Assembly: GCA_025210515.1 (NCBI GenBank)
Contig: JAOARM010000041.1
Span: 33,463 to 97,462, forward strand
Direction of reading: 5' to 3'
DNA length: 64,000 nucleotides
DNA from: Vallitalea sp.
Lineage (GTDB): Bacteria; Bacillota; Clostridia; Lachnospirales; Vallitaleaceae
Shown here: in pieces, positions 49,401 through 55,983 of the stretch
Numbering within the stretch: position 1 is the stretch's first letter
Layout of the letters: each line of letters opens with the position of its first letter
Made by a program: the position numbers and the translations under genes
The notes under the pieces: model-generated
The model's database searches: none
The model's input: the letters and a program-made list of their open reading frames with translations, nothing else
What the model was told of the DNA's origin: nothing

Positions 49401-50943
49401 TGCTAACAATATTTTGGAAGAAGAAATAGCTATAACAAGTAAGATAGAGGAAGTAACTGATATAAGTAATGAAAGTAATGAAATAGAAGATAAAATAGCT
49501 ATTATAGGTATGGCGTGTCATTTCCCACAAGCAGATAATAAAGATATATTCTGGAAAAATCTTGTAGAAGGAAAAGATTGTATTGTGGAAATACCAGAAA
49601 ATAGATGGAAAAAAGATAAATATTATTCTGCTACTTTACAAGAAGGTAAAACTATAAGTAAATGGGGCGGATTCCTAAAAGATATTGAATGTTTTGACCC
49701 AGAGTATTTTGGATTTCCAAAAGAAGGTGCTGAAACGTTTGACCCATTAATTCGTCAAATGCTAGAAGTATCAGCAGAGACATTTGATGATGCAGGCTAC
49801 ACTAAGAAGGAGTTATCTAATGAAAAGATAGGTGTATTCATAGGAACAAGAACCAGTGATTATTCTTCAAGAATTGAATCTGTAAGTAAGCATACTTTAC
49901 ATGGTATTGCTCAGAATTTTGTAGCAGCTCATGTTTCCCATGTATTTAATTTAAAAGGTCCAAGCCTTATAGTTGACACAGCCTGCTCATCATCTATTAC
50001 AAGTATTCATTTGGCTTGTCAAAGTATTCATGAGGGAGATTCTGATATGGCATTAGCTGGTGGTGTGGATATTTTATTAGATGAAAAATCATATCTTACA
50101 TTAAGTGCCACTCAGGCTATGTCACCTGACGGAATATGCCATACATTTGATGAAAAAGCTAATGGATTCGTACCTGGTGAAGGCTGTGGAGCTGTTTTAC
50201 TTAAATCATTAAGTAAAGCTATTGAAGACGGTGATCAAATATACGGCGTTATAGAAGCTTCAGCTCTTAATAATGATGGAAAGACAATGGGGGTTACTAC
50301 TCCTAACCCAATAGCTCAACAAGAGGTAATAGAAGCAGCATTAACAAAAGGTAATATTAATCCTCATGACATTAGTTATATTGAAGCTCACGGCACAGGA
50401 ACTCTTATTGGTGATCCAATGGAGCTTAGAGCATTGACAAAAGTGTTTAGAAAATATACAGATGATACAGTATTTTGTGGTATTGGAAGTGTGAAAACTA
50501 ATATTGGGCATTTATTTAGTGCGGCAGGAGTTGCAAGTTTTATTAAAGTGGTTCTATCATTGCATAATAAAATAATGCCAGCCACACTCCACTGTGATAC
50601 TCCTAATTCAAGATTCAAATTTAATACCTCTCCTTTCTATGTAGCAGATACAACTACAGAATGGACTAAAAGAAATGATACAAGAATGGCAGGTATTAGT
50701 TCTTTTGGATTTGGAGGTACTAATGCTCACATTATATTACGAGAGTTTGATGAAAATAATATGATTACCTATAAGCCAAAACGTAAAGCATTAAATAATA
50801 TTACTTATAATAAGGAAAGGTATTGGCTTGAGAAAGATGCAGATAAAGTAATAGAATCAGATAACAAAGAGCCAGATACATTAGATAAAACATCAGATGT
50901 AGAGATAAAAGTAAGTAGAATGTTTAAGATTATTGAAGAATAA
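40477..50943 (+). CDS. Trans-AT PKS: ACP-KS-DH-KR-ACP-KS-(psACP)-KR-ACP-KS
   Basis: ATG 40477 follows AAGGAGG. The protein has 3488 aa and starts directly with an ACP (1-85; GISSLA, Asp before Ser lost) that completes the upstream KS-DH module. Then KS1 142-575 (TMCSSS), flanking subdomain, DH 754-1025 (HHVISGKRILPG; DATFR), KR1 1030-1460 (TGGLGGLG, YAYSNNF, LRD), ACP2 1534-1615 (GIDSVS), KS2 1666-2090 (unusual STYCSSS), Ser-less ACP insert 2137-2215, KR2 2375-2880, ACP3 2897-2970 (GVDSIL), KS3 3005-3430. KR2 (TGGTSGIG, YGAANCY) lacks the B-type Asp (AGVMVS) and is probably A-type, so its hydroxyl should have the opposite configuration. KS3 is divergent (FGFPKEG, DPLIRQ for DPQQR) and lacks a full flanking subdomain; only a short tail with NKERYWLE remains. 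The next protein supplies its DH, ACP, KR and TE. Confidence 0.94.
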   Translation: MEEILKGKLTSYLRQIISEETKLPVNKIKEKETFDKYGISSLAIINLNRTLEKDFKGLSKTLFFEYNTLEGLEGYFLENHIEELLTLFNIQELKETKEKEETVVNRLKDSISESDKLPKFRTFLNQKATNKDVVRREIGQEDIAIIGISGQYPMSNNLDELWKNLQEGRDCISDIPRSRWDNTLYYDEDMSKVGNTYLKQGGFIEDIDKFDPLFFNMSPNEAVIMDPSERLFLMQTWNALEDAGYSYDKISGKKVGVFVGVMWGQYQLLSGKIRDQILPGITSYASIANRISYYFDVNGPSMAVDTMCSSSLTSIHLACESIKRKESVMAIAGGVNLTIHPNKHIILCGRKFASSDARCRSFGEGGDGYVPGEGVGAIVLKSLHKAIEDGDQIHAIIKGTGVNHGGKTSGYSVPNPNAQGEVIADVMKKANIDPRTISYIEAHGTGTALGDPIEIKGLSNAFSKFTDDKGFCSIGSIKSNMGHLEGAAGIVGITKLLLQLKHKKLVPSLHSQAINKNLNFEETPFYVQHKLEEWKQPTIERNGVTKTYPRMGGVSSFGAGGSNAHIILQEYIKEPEPSIEKEYYLFVLSGKDSIQLKKYAKKMKNFFHEQSNNKLENNNLLQNTIYTLQLGRTVMEERLAIVCSNIEELNEKLEDYIEGIQSTNIYQSNINEGDGVTKYLKQNTKRIVDDLLNEEDYQGLAELWVLGVHVDFNKLYENSRLSYISLPTYPFKKESYWLGEIGNIGSDENPKLAGLTPLIDQNISTFKDQIFQKKLTGKELYLAHHVISGKRILPGAIYVEMARQAGVLSLQDIHIERIDNIRWLRPIIHEDKDVTVYTRLIPQDSYIQYEVFTYDKERRIIHADGELHPAIEPYAEEKMFIESIKDRCIVLDNQLEATDNSEFQYGSYYKCIEHIYGNEKEALAKLSLNITKDKESFVFHPAMLDATFRSVVGILGKEQGDVYLPYRIDQLHITKQIPSSCYVYAVDAEEDIDVEERKYNIYLLEADGSVIGKIEGFTVKKSIIKDTTKTTKNCYIKKEWVEDKEIQNNIKTYRQTDKVVVFSSNDKIEQAIIQSGLSKNSLIIIKKGNNYERQDINNYIINPSKYNDYIELIKSLEADNNIPTKVFFMGANEKLTCTRQGIEQVIYEDVYGLFFFVKGLIERKLRQPINIIFANHEENVQPVYRALGSFATVVKKENSKIHIKVVGINETSIDYQLLIQESFEDIYHEVRYEGDKRHLSKLTKINANSMSPIDIREEGVYLITGGLGGLGYIFATYLAKFKNTKLILLGRSPLDEHKKIKIEALRNLGAEVMYKIGDISNINDVKSLAYAIRERFGDINGIIHSAGILRDSFILKKTQEEFDQVLSPKVYGTLNLDEAFSKESLDFFVLCSSIASISANMGQSDYAYSNNFMDEFAILRNNMVQQGTREGKTLSINWPFWENGGMNISKEMVQQMKDSMGVVPLEDNSGIQAFEDALAMSEDSVVVFQAYEEKLYETMGIIQHTNNDYKQIEQIDSNPQVDILANIEEDDNIQIKVREMLIKILASELGINANQISSKELLDKYGIDSVSIMAMTDKLEATFGTLSKTLFFEYQTVEELANYFVTNYQEIVAKKYSNSNNLDKAVSEKVSSSLLSIDNKELHANKTFSLSNNKFVFEGNNKDEEKYAVIGLSGRYPQAYNIDSFWDNLAEGKDCITEIPNDRWQSYNKLYNVDKDKLNKLSKWGGFIDDVDKFDALFFNISPREAQIMDPQERLFLQSSWEVMEDAGYTRDGLSKYTVGVFVGAMWGQYQLLGVEETLKDNPIALDSNFAALANRVSYCLNLKGPSIALSTYCSSSLTAIHYACESIRSGECDLAIAGGVNLSIHPSKYLQLAQGNFTSSDGRCRSFGEGGDGYVPGEGVGAILIKPLEKAIKDKDNIYGVILGSGINHGGRTNGYSVPSPKAQGEMIEKVLEKTKVDPSTISYIEAHGTGTALGDPIEIAGLTKAFNKYSEDVQYCSIGSVKSNIGHAEAAAGIASVTKVLLQMKHEQLVPSIHSNTLNTNIDFEKTPFYVQQNITNWNPQIYNNKSVRRAGISSFGAGGSNAHIIMEDYQIPSYEPSYISKEQVIILSAKYEERLKEYANNLLIHVRKMIKPTDSLKEEILSMDSLKELLGNIISVDMSYIDPLEPIEDYGVDEVKCQQLLQEITDKYTSNHFERQHEHGMTLQHIYEWVNNHHAIEDEKENLYLEEYSVLLQQIAYTLQVGREEMEERLAIVACSIEDLCNKLLDYINGEEKTDIYVGNSRHNTLSGLFDQMECDALIEISYQKKNYQRLAKFFTEGLSIDWSKLHNEPINKISLPTYPFARERHWVHRNEEISKQTNYIINNQENKLQKTKLVKKWKVKSLLEEQNITGNVIVLINNQLRNLVNMFNTQPSVNAIVVSVDDKDKDVDYILDMKDNYQGRTLAKTIMDKISIDGIIDLSDVCSTQVDKDYEVYGKIGFYQQMIEAYSRQSFFLLHFTKELAGYQSINPTLAGALTAGFVKMLSSEYKKLNAKTIDIINYQQPRDILAIIRKEIGVSGLEGEVRYRKKQRFVPYITRESRDILESSWYNLIDSSKTVVITGGTSGIGKAIAKYLVEERQVNNLVLMGISPIPERELWEQYIKDSNISKYTRDKIEFLLSLESYGANVKVYTGSLTEKEKLRKFFHKIGSTCAPIGGVIHCAGVMVSNNPAFIKKTQEDMEKVFQPKIKGLHVLYDVLEKNALDYFINFSSISAMIPSLASGVSDYGAANCYMDTFAHFQKAQGNYYMKSLNWPNITSTGMGEVYSPIYRELGFTAQHMNDLLNLLNSVGVYSQETTEIPCIIDESKYDSNKILYTRNMINNHDKQAIIKPVEETLDNEAPIKPLYKKSNEQLDASSVISNLKKIFAEELRLAEDRLDETRNFSEFGVDSILIAELVVRIEAVYDIKLDPSILLDNPTLQTLGEYLAGEVTISANNILEEEIAITSKIEEVTDISNESNEIEDKIAIIGMACHFPQADNKDIFWKNLVEGKDCIVEIPENRWKKDKYYSATLQEGKTISKWGGFLKDIECFDPEYFGFPKEGAETFDPLIRQMLEVSAETFDDAGYTKKELSNEKIGVFIGTRTSDYSSRIESVSKHTLHGIAQNFVAAHVSHVFNLKGPSLIVDTACSSSITSIHLACQSIHEGDSDMALAGGVDILLDEKSYLTLSATQAMSPDGICHTFDEKANGFVPGEGCGAVLLKSLSKAIEDGDQIYGVIEASALNNDGKTMGVTTPNPIAQQEVIEAALTKGNINPHDISYIEAHGTGTLIGDPMELRALTKVFRKYTDDTVFCGIGSVKTNIGHLFSAAGVASFIKVVLSLHNKIMPATLHCDTPNSRFKFNTSPFYVADTTTEWTKRNDTRMAGISSFGFGGTNAHIILREFDENNMITYKPKRKALNNITYNKERYWLEKDADKVIESDNKEPDTLDKTSDVEIKVSRMFKIIEE
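46886..47130 (+). other. ACP-like insert without phosphopantetheine Ser (Ser to Glu)
   Basis: A fourth ACP-like domain between a KS and its flanking subdomain. The motif reads GVDEVKC, with GAA at 47005-47007 in place of the Ser codon. The flanking subdomain resumes at QQIAYTLQVGREEM. A KR follows in this module. Confidence 0.7.
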
Positions 50944-50973
50944 TCTTTAGTACAATTAGAAGGAGATTATAAT

Positions 50974-53900
50974 ATGAATAGTGATAATATAATGAAGTTT
51001 AGTTTTCTAGTAATGTATAGTGATTATATTGTAAGAGATCATAGAATAGGTGAGATAAGGGCAGTAGCAGGTGTTACTTATCTTGAACCTATATATAGTT
51101 TTTTAATATCTAAAGGTTATTCAATTGAGAATATAGAAGTAAGTAATATGATATTTCTGAACCCTGTTATGCCTACAGAAAATACTGATATGAAAGTAGA
51201 AGTAGTATTTGAAAAGAAAAATAATATGTGGGATGTAGAAGCATTTAGCTATCCTGTAGAGAACAATGTTAATAACAAGGAAGAGAAACAACAGGTATTT
51301 CAGTGTAAAGTAAGTATAGATAGTGAACCTCATAAGCTTAATAAAACTATTAATATAGAATTAATGAAAAATAGTGCCGAAGTAGTAGTTGATTTTGAAG
51401 AAGCTTATAAAGTTGTTCGTCAGGGAGGTATTTTCCACTATGAATTTATGAAGCTTTCTGGAGAGGGGTATATTATTGGAAATGATATATTAGCAAAGGT
51501 TTCCTTAAGTGAGCTGGCAAAGAGTCATAGTGATTATTTTAATTTACATCCAGCATATATTGATGGGGCAACAGTAGTTAGTGGCTTATTATTCTATAAT
51601 CAGACTTTCGATGACAATGATACAGCTTTTCTTCCTATGTTCGTTGGGAAGTTTAGAGCTTTTGAAAAGATGAATCATGATTCTATCTATGTATATGTAA
51701 AAAGAGGTGATATGTCAACTGCCAAACAAGATATGCTATATAACAATATAGAAATATATGATGTTGATGGTAACTTAATTGGTATGTATGACAGATTTGG
51801 AACTAAGAAAATACGAACAGTAGAAAATAGTCATGATAGGTCAGAAACTATAGATAGTATATCTCATGAGACTTATGTACAAGATGACAAATATGATGTA
51901 AATACATTGTTATTGAATATGGTAAATGATATACATGGTAAAGTATTAGATGAAGAAGAAAAGGATATGACTTTCTATGAACTAGGATTTAACTCTACAG
52001 ATTTGATTGGTCTAGTATCGCAATTAGAGATGCAATTAGACATAGAGTTATATCCAACGCTTCTTTTTGAATATAATACATTTAACCTTTTATCCCAGTA
52101 TTTTATTACTGAATATAATGACATTAAGATTAAAATACCTGATAAACAAGTAATTAAAAAAACCTCTATTAATGAAGATAATACTATATTAGATAAATAT
52201 TATACTTGTGAGTGGACACCAGCAAGATTAATGCAAAAAGAATCTGTAATAGATACAAATGATAATATACTTATTATATATCCTAGTGAAATGACTCATT
52301 ATGTAGAAAAGTTTTCAAATGTGTTACAAAATAGTGAAGTATATTTATTAGGAATGGGTAAAACACATATACAACATAGTAGTAGACATTGTGATATTGA
52401 GATAGAAAGTATAGAGCAGATTAATAATTATATTAAAGAGATACATAGAATAGATGATGTATATTTTTTCAATGGTATTATTACAAAAGAAATGCTAGAT
52501 ACATATAGTAATAATCATAATTTCTATGATGAAATTGAAAATAAGGGAATAATTTCACTGTTCAGATTAATGAAGGCTATGGAGAGTAGTGAGCTATTAT
52601 ACAATGTTAAAAGCTTTAATGTATTAACTAACAATGTTTATGGGATTTTGGATGAAGAAACTATACCATATTTTGCTACACTTAATGGATTTATTAGATC
52701 GGTTTCAAAAGAATATCCAAAAATTAATTTTACTTGTATAGATATTGATTTACTATCTAATACCCATGAAACAGCAGAACATAATATATTTAATTACATA
52801 AGTAATTATAAATACCAATCTGGTGAAACTATTGCTTTACGTAGGGGAAAAGCTTATACTTTAAAACCAAAAAAAGTAATACTTCCAAAAAGCTATGTAA
52901 CAACTTTTGAAAATGAAGGTGTTTATGTCATTATTGGAGGTAGTGGCGGAATTGGAACATCATTAAGTAAGTATATAGCCAAGAAAGTTCAAGGTACAAT
53001 TATATGGATAGGTAGGAGTAAGTTAAATATATCTATTGAATCAAAAATGACTGAGATTGAAAAACTTGGAGGTAAAATAGCTTATATACAAGGAGATGCA
53101 ACAGATAAAGAAAGTTTATCTGTATGTATAGAAGATATTATTAAAACTTATGGTAATATTAATGGTATTATTCACTCTGCTTTGGTACTAAGAGATATAG
53201 TACTTAAGAGTATGTCAGAAGAAGACCTTAGAGAAGTGTTGCAGTCAAAGACAACAAGTAGCTTAGTTCTTGTAGATGTGGTAAAAGAACTTTCATTAGA
53301 TTTTTTATTATTCTTTTCTTCTATACAATCATTACTAGGAAATATTGGACAAAGTAATTATGCGGCAGGAAGTACATTCCAAGATGCCTATATCCAGTCA
53401 ATTATTGGTAAAATGCCATTTGATGTTAAAGTCATTAACTGGGGCTATTGGGGTGAAGTAGGTGTTGCTGCTAACGATGAATTTAAGCAGAAAATGATAG
53501 AAGCAGGTGTAATTCCTATTAGAGTTGATGAAGGATTAGAGACATTAGAGAGATTACTTGCAAGTACATATAATCAATTGTATACTTTCAATTTCAAAAA
53601 GTCAGTGCTTAATGAATTTGGCATTCCAACTTCATTAAATACTAAACGCATTTTACATATTGAAGATGAAAAGTCTATTGGTAATATGAAAAAATACTGG
53701 TCATCAATTAAGGAAGGTAATGGGATAGAAGATGAAAGCCTTGATATTAATAAGGCTTATTTAGATATTCAGCTAAAAAATAACATTACCCTATCACATT
53801 TTCTAATGGATACGACTTCAGCTAAGGAAATGGAAGTTGTTATTTGTGGAAGAGGGGAGAATGTATTACTTATTAATGGGTTTGGATTAACGGGGGCTCA

Positions 53901-54519
53901 ATGGGTTAATCAGATTCAAGAAATGTGTCATAAGTATTGCTTTATTTGTATTAATATTCCTGGTGTAGGATTAAGTATTGGTGATTGTGATGTTGATTTT
54001 TCTACATTAAGTGATGTATTTGTTGAGATATTAGAGGAGCTAGGTATAGAAGAACCTGTTCATGTTATAGGTTCTAGCTTTGGTGGAATGTTAGCACAGT
54101 CTATAGCTTACGAATATCCAGAAAAAGTAAAATCACTTATTTTAGTAGATAGTAGTTTATCTATTGAGCTTGATTTAATAGAAATTCCTATTAAAGACAG
54201 AATGAGAAATGATTTCAAACATTCAGGTTATGAGAAAGAATTTAGTAGGGTATTAGATAGTGAATGTACTAATGCACAGATTATAAATTATGTATCATAT
54301 AATAAGCAAGGTTTTGGTGTTGATAATAAAAGGCAAATTATATGTCCAACCCTTCTTATTCATGGTTCATTAGATACGATTTTTAATGATGAAGATAGAA
54401 ATAAGCTAAAGGAATCAATACAAAATAGTGTAACTCATGTGATAGATGGTGCGGGACATTTACCAAATATAACGCATCCTTTAGTATTTAATGAAGTATT
54501 AGTTGATTTTCTTAAATAA
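50974..54519 (+). CDS. Terminal PKS protein: DH-ACP-KR-TE
   Basis: ATG 50974 is preceded by GAAGGAG. The protein has 1181 aa: DH-like 1-290, ACP 307-385 (GFNSTD), KR 400-885, alpha/beta-hydrolase thioesterase 955-1181. It completes the module whose KS ends the previous protein; the KR sits after the ACP. The DH-like domain is atypical: DHRIGEIRAVAG (Gly to Glu, Pro to Ala) and DGATV (Gln to Val). The KR has GGSGGIG, FSSIQS and Tyr in NYAAGSTF, but the usual Asn is Ser; it keeps the B-type Asp (LRD). The TE triad is probably Ser1035 (GSSFGG), Asp1134 (HGSLD) and His1162 (GAGHLP). It should release the finished chain as acid or macrolactone; which one cannot be told. Last gene of the PKS operon, followed by a terminator. 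Confidence 0.92.
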   Translation: MNSDNIMKFSFLVMYSDYIVRDHRIGEIRAVAGVTYLEPIYSFLISKGYSIENIEVSNMIFLNPVMPTENTDMKVEVVFEKKNNMWDVEAFSYPVENNVNNKEEKQQVFQCKVSIDSEPHKLNKTINIELMKNSAEVVVDFEEAYKVVRQGGIFHYEFMKLSGEGYIIGNDILAKVSLSELAKSHSDYFNLHPAYIDGATVVSGLLFYNQTFDDNDTAFLPMFVGKFRAFEKMNHDSIYVYVKRGDMSTAKQDMLYNNIEIYDVDGNLIGMYDRFGTKKIRTVENSHDRSETIDSISHETYVQDDKYDVNTLLLNMVNDIHGKVLDEEEKDMTFYELGFNSTDLIGLVSQLEMQLDIELYPTLLFEYNTFNLLSQYFITEYNDIKIKIPDKQVIKKTSINEDNTILDKYYTCEWTPARLMQKESVIDTNDNILIIYPSEMTHYVEKFSNVLQNSEVYLLGMGKTHIQHSSRHCDIEIESIEQINNYIKEIHRIDDVYFFNGIITKEMLDTYSNNHNFYDEIENKGIISLFRLMKAMESSELLYNVKSFNVLTNNVYGILDEETIPYFATLNGFIRSVSKEYPKINFTCIDIDLLSNTHETAEHNIFNYISNYKYQSGETIALRRGKAYTLKPKKVILPKSYVTTFENEGVYVIIGGSGGIGTSLSKYIAKKVQGTIIWIGRSKLNISIESKMTEIEKLGGKIAYIQGDATDKESLSVCIEDIIKTYGNINGIIHSALVLRDIVLKSMSEEDLREVLQSKTTSSLVLVDVVKELSLDFLLFFSSIQSLLGNIGQSNYAAGSTFQDAYIQSIIGKMPFDVKVINWGYWGEVGVAANDEFKQKMIEAGVIPIRVDEGLETLERLLASTYNQLYTFNFKKSVLNEFGIPTSLNTKRILHIEDEKSIGNMKKYWSSIKEGNGIEDESLDINKAYLDIQLKNNITLSHFLMDTTSAKEMEVVICGRGENVLLINGFGLTGAQWVNQIQEMCHKYCFICINIPGVGLSIGDCDVDFSTLSDVFVEILEELGIEEPVHVIGSSFGGMLAQSIAYEYPEKVKSLILVDSSLSIELDLIEIPIKDRMRNDFKHSGYEKEFSRVLDSECTNAQIINYVSYNKQGFGVDNKRQIICPTLLIHGSLDTIFNDEDRNKLKESIQNSVTHVIDGAGHLPNITHPLVFNEVLVDFLK

Positions 54520-54541
54520 TAAATAAAAAGTCCCTTTAACG

Positions 54542-54582
54542 AAAAAGAGAGCAGAAATAATTAAATTTCGCTCTCTTTTTTT
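54542..54582 (+). terminator. Intrinsic terminator ending the PKS operon
   Basis: AAAAAGAGAGC (54542-54552) pairs perfectly with GCTCTCTTTTT (54570-54580), with a further short inner pairing around an AATTA loop and a run of T at the 3' side. It lies 22 bases after the thioesterase stop codon. The A-rich 5' arm makes it potentially bidirectional. Confidence 0.85.
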
Positions 54583-54684
54583 GCCGAGTATGGGCACAAT
54601 CTAATGGGTTAAAGTCCCTAACTTGACCTAGTAGTAATAAGCGTATAGCCAATATTATAGATATACAAAATGTGACGAGTGATG

Positions 54685-54713
54685 TTGACATTTTAGCTAC
54701 TATGCAGTACAAT
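54685..54713 (+). promoter_or_regulatory. Sigma-A-type promoter of the padR operon
   Basis: TTGACA (54685-54690) and TACAAT (54708-54713) are separated by exactly 17 bases, close to the sigma-A consensus. Transcription should begin near 54720, about 45 bases before the padR start. The -10 element lies inside the first copy of a 26-bp tandem repeat, the likely operator. Confidence 0.75.
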
Positions 54714-54746
54714 GTAGTTAAGCTACTAGGTAGTACAATATAGTTG
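54695..54746 (+). repeat. 26-bp tandem repeat over the padR promoter, likely operator
   Basis: Two adjacent 26-base units (54695-54720 and 54721-54746) both begin AGCTACTA and share AGTACAAT and TAGTT, differing at about four positions. The first covers the spacer end and -10 of the promoter; the second covers the start of the transcript. The position fits binding by the PadR protein encoded just downstream (autoregulation); the binding itself is inferred. Confidence 0.6.
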
Positions 54747-54765
54747 GCTATTATGGCAAAGGTAG

Positions 54766-55098
54766 GTGATTAACATAGTAGATCGTTCACAATTAATGCG
54801 AGGAACATTAGAAGGTTGCATAATTAAAATAATAAATAAAGAAGAAACATATGGCTACGAAATAGTATCACGATTGCAAGAATATGGATTTTATGATGTT
54901 AAGGAAGGTACAATTTATCCCATTTTAGTACGATTAGAAAAGAAGAAAATTATATCATCAATTTACAAAAAGTCCCTTCTTGGACCAAAGCGAAAGTATT
55001 ATTTTCTAACTAATAGTGGAAAAGAGTTTTTAGAAGAATTTGTAGTTGTATGGAATGAAGTGGTTAAGTCAGTGGATAAAGTGTTGAAGGGAGAATAA
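54766..55098 (+). CDS. PadR-family transcriptional regulator
   Basis: A 110-residue winged-helix protein, a normal length for short PadR proteins. The N-terminal pattern SQLMRGTLEGCIIKII, then YGYEI, EGTIYPILVRLEKK and the wing residues GPKRKYYFLT are typical of the family. GTG 54766 is the only reasonable start ahead of the conserved DRSQ segment, but its AAAGG is only about three bases away, so initiation may be weak or the start slightly different. It is followed after 4 bases by a membrane protein gene, the usual pairing for this family. The ligand is unknown. Being next to the PKS operon but behind its terminator, it might also act on PKS or export genes; nothing in the sequence shows this. 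Confidence 0.88.
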   Translation: MINIVDRSQLMRGTLEGCIIKIINKEETYGYEIVSRLQEYGFYDVKEGTIYPILVRLEKKKIISSIYKKSLLGPKRKYYFLTNSGKEFLEEFVVVWNEVVKSVDKVLKGE

Positions 55099-55102
55099 CC
55101 AT

Positions 55103-55804
55103 ATGTTAATAAATGAAGTAACTTTATTAAAAAAAGAAAATGAAGAGCAGTCAAAAGAATTAATAGAAACTGACAAGCTAGAAATTAATAATATTATGAA
55201 GAGCATGAGTATATTTAGAGTGAATTCTTATGATGCACAAGTGATTAGAAGAGATTTGATAGGAATGGCACAAGAATTAAAACTGAGAGATTCAAGCTTT
55301 GAAGAAGCAATAGGGGAGGATGTAAAAGGTTTTGCAAATGAGATTATTAGCAATAGTAGTGGACCAAGTAAAAGTGAAATCTTATTAAAATTTTTAATTA
55401 AATTATTTGGGTTTTTATTTATGTCCTATACAGTTTTAGCATTTGGGGCTTTTGGAGAATTAACTTGGGATGCAAATCCTGTTCTACATCTTTTATATAT
55501 TGGAAGTGTATTAATCATATTTAGTACAGAAGAGATTATAACTCCACTATTTATCACTGAAAAAGGAATAAAAAAGCGTTTGCCATCAATAATATCAATA
55601 CTGTTATTTATTGTCTTGGGAATACTTATATATTTTTTGAATGATAAGGGGTATACTCAAAAAGTTCATGGGGGATATATAATTATCATATCGGCTATAT
55701 CATATTTAGTTACAAAATATTTGAGTATAAAAAATATTAATAGGATGGCAAAAGATAAAAAGAATTATATAGAGGACTTAATAGGTCATTGTAAAGGCTT
55801 ATAA
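55103..55804 (+). CDS. PadR-linked four-helix membrane protein
   Basis: 233 aa, with GAAGGGAG nine bases before ATG 55103 and only 4 bases after padR, so certainly co-transcribed. The first 100 residues are soluble and helical, with a segment (SYDAQVIRRDLIGMAQE and AIGEDVKGFANEII) that resembles the N-terminal domain of DUF1129/DUF1048-type proteins commonly encoded after PadR genes. Four membrane segments follow at about 93-120, 130-150, 160-180 and 190-207. A role in sensing or responding to membrane stress is assumed for such pairs, but no catalytic motif is visible. The family assignment is tentative. Confidence 0.75.
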   Translation: MLINEVTLLKKENEEQSKELIETDKLEINNIMKSMSIFRVNSYDAQVIRRDLIGMAQELKLRDSSFEEAIGEDVKGFANEIISNSSGPSKSEILLKFLIKLFGFLFMSYTVLAFGAFGELTWDANPVLHLLYIGSVLIIFSTEEIITPLFITEKGIKKRLPSIISILLFIVLGILIYFLNDKGYTQKVHGGYIIIISAISYLVTKYLSIKNINRMAKDKKNYIEDLIGHCKGL

Positions 55805-55826
55805 GACAAAAATAAAGTTACTAAAG

Positions 55827-55866
55827 AAAAAGCAATTAAGTCGTGATATAATTTAATTGCTTTTTT
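55827..55866 (+). terminator. Intrinsic terminator after the padR operon
   Basis: AAAAAGCAATTAA (55827-55839) pairs with TTAATTGC plus the T-run (55853-55866) around a 13-base loop. It follows the membrane protein stop by about 22 bases. The A-run on one side and T-run on the other would allow termination in both directions. Confidence 0.75.
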
Positions 55867-55910
55867 ATACAAAAGTTAGCTATAATGATAATAAATTAAA
55901 TGTTATGATG

Positions 55911-55938
55911 TTGATAAACAATGTTATCGTAATAGAAT
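55911..55938 (+). promoter_or_regulatory. Putative promoter of the WG-repeat lipoprotein gene
   Basis: TTGATA (55911-55916) and TAGAAT (55933-55938) are 16 bases apart, downstream of a terminator and about 45 bases upstream of the start codon at 55984. Assigned by resemblance and position only. Confidence 0.45.
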
Positions 55939-55983
55939 TTAGATTATTATATAAAGAAAATGAACAAGTTTAAGGAGTTTGAG

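Noticed and set aside
2..54519. Adenylation or condensation (NRPS) domains
   Set aside because: No A- or C-domain core motifs were seen in any of the eight proteins.
54600..54640. tRNA T-arm-like GGGTTAAAGTCCC
   Set aside because: Only three pairs in the stem, and no acceptor, D or anticodon arm could be fitted around it.
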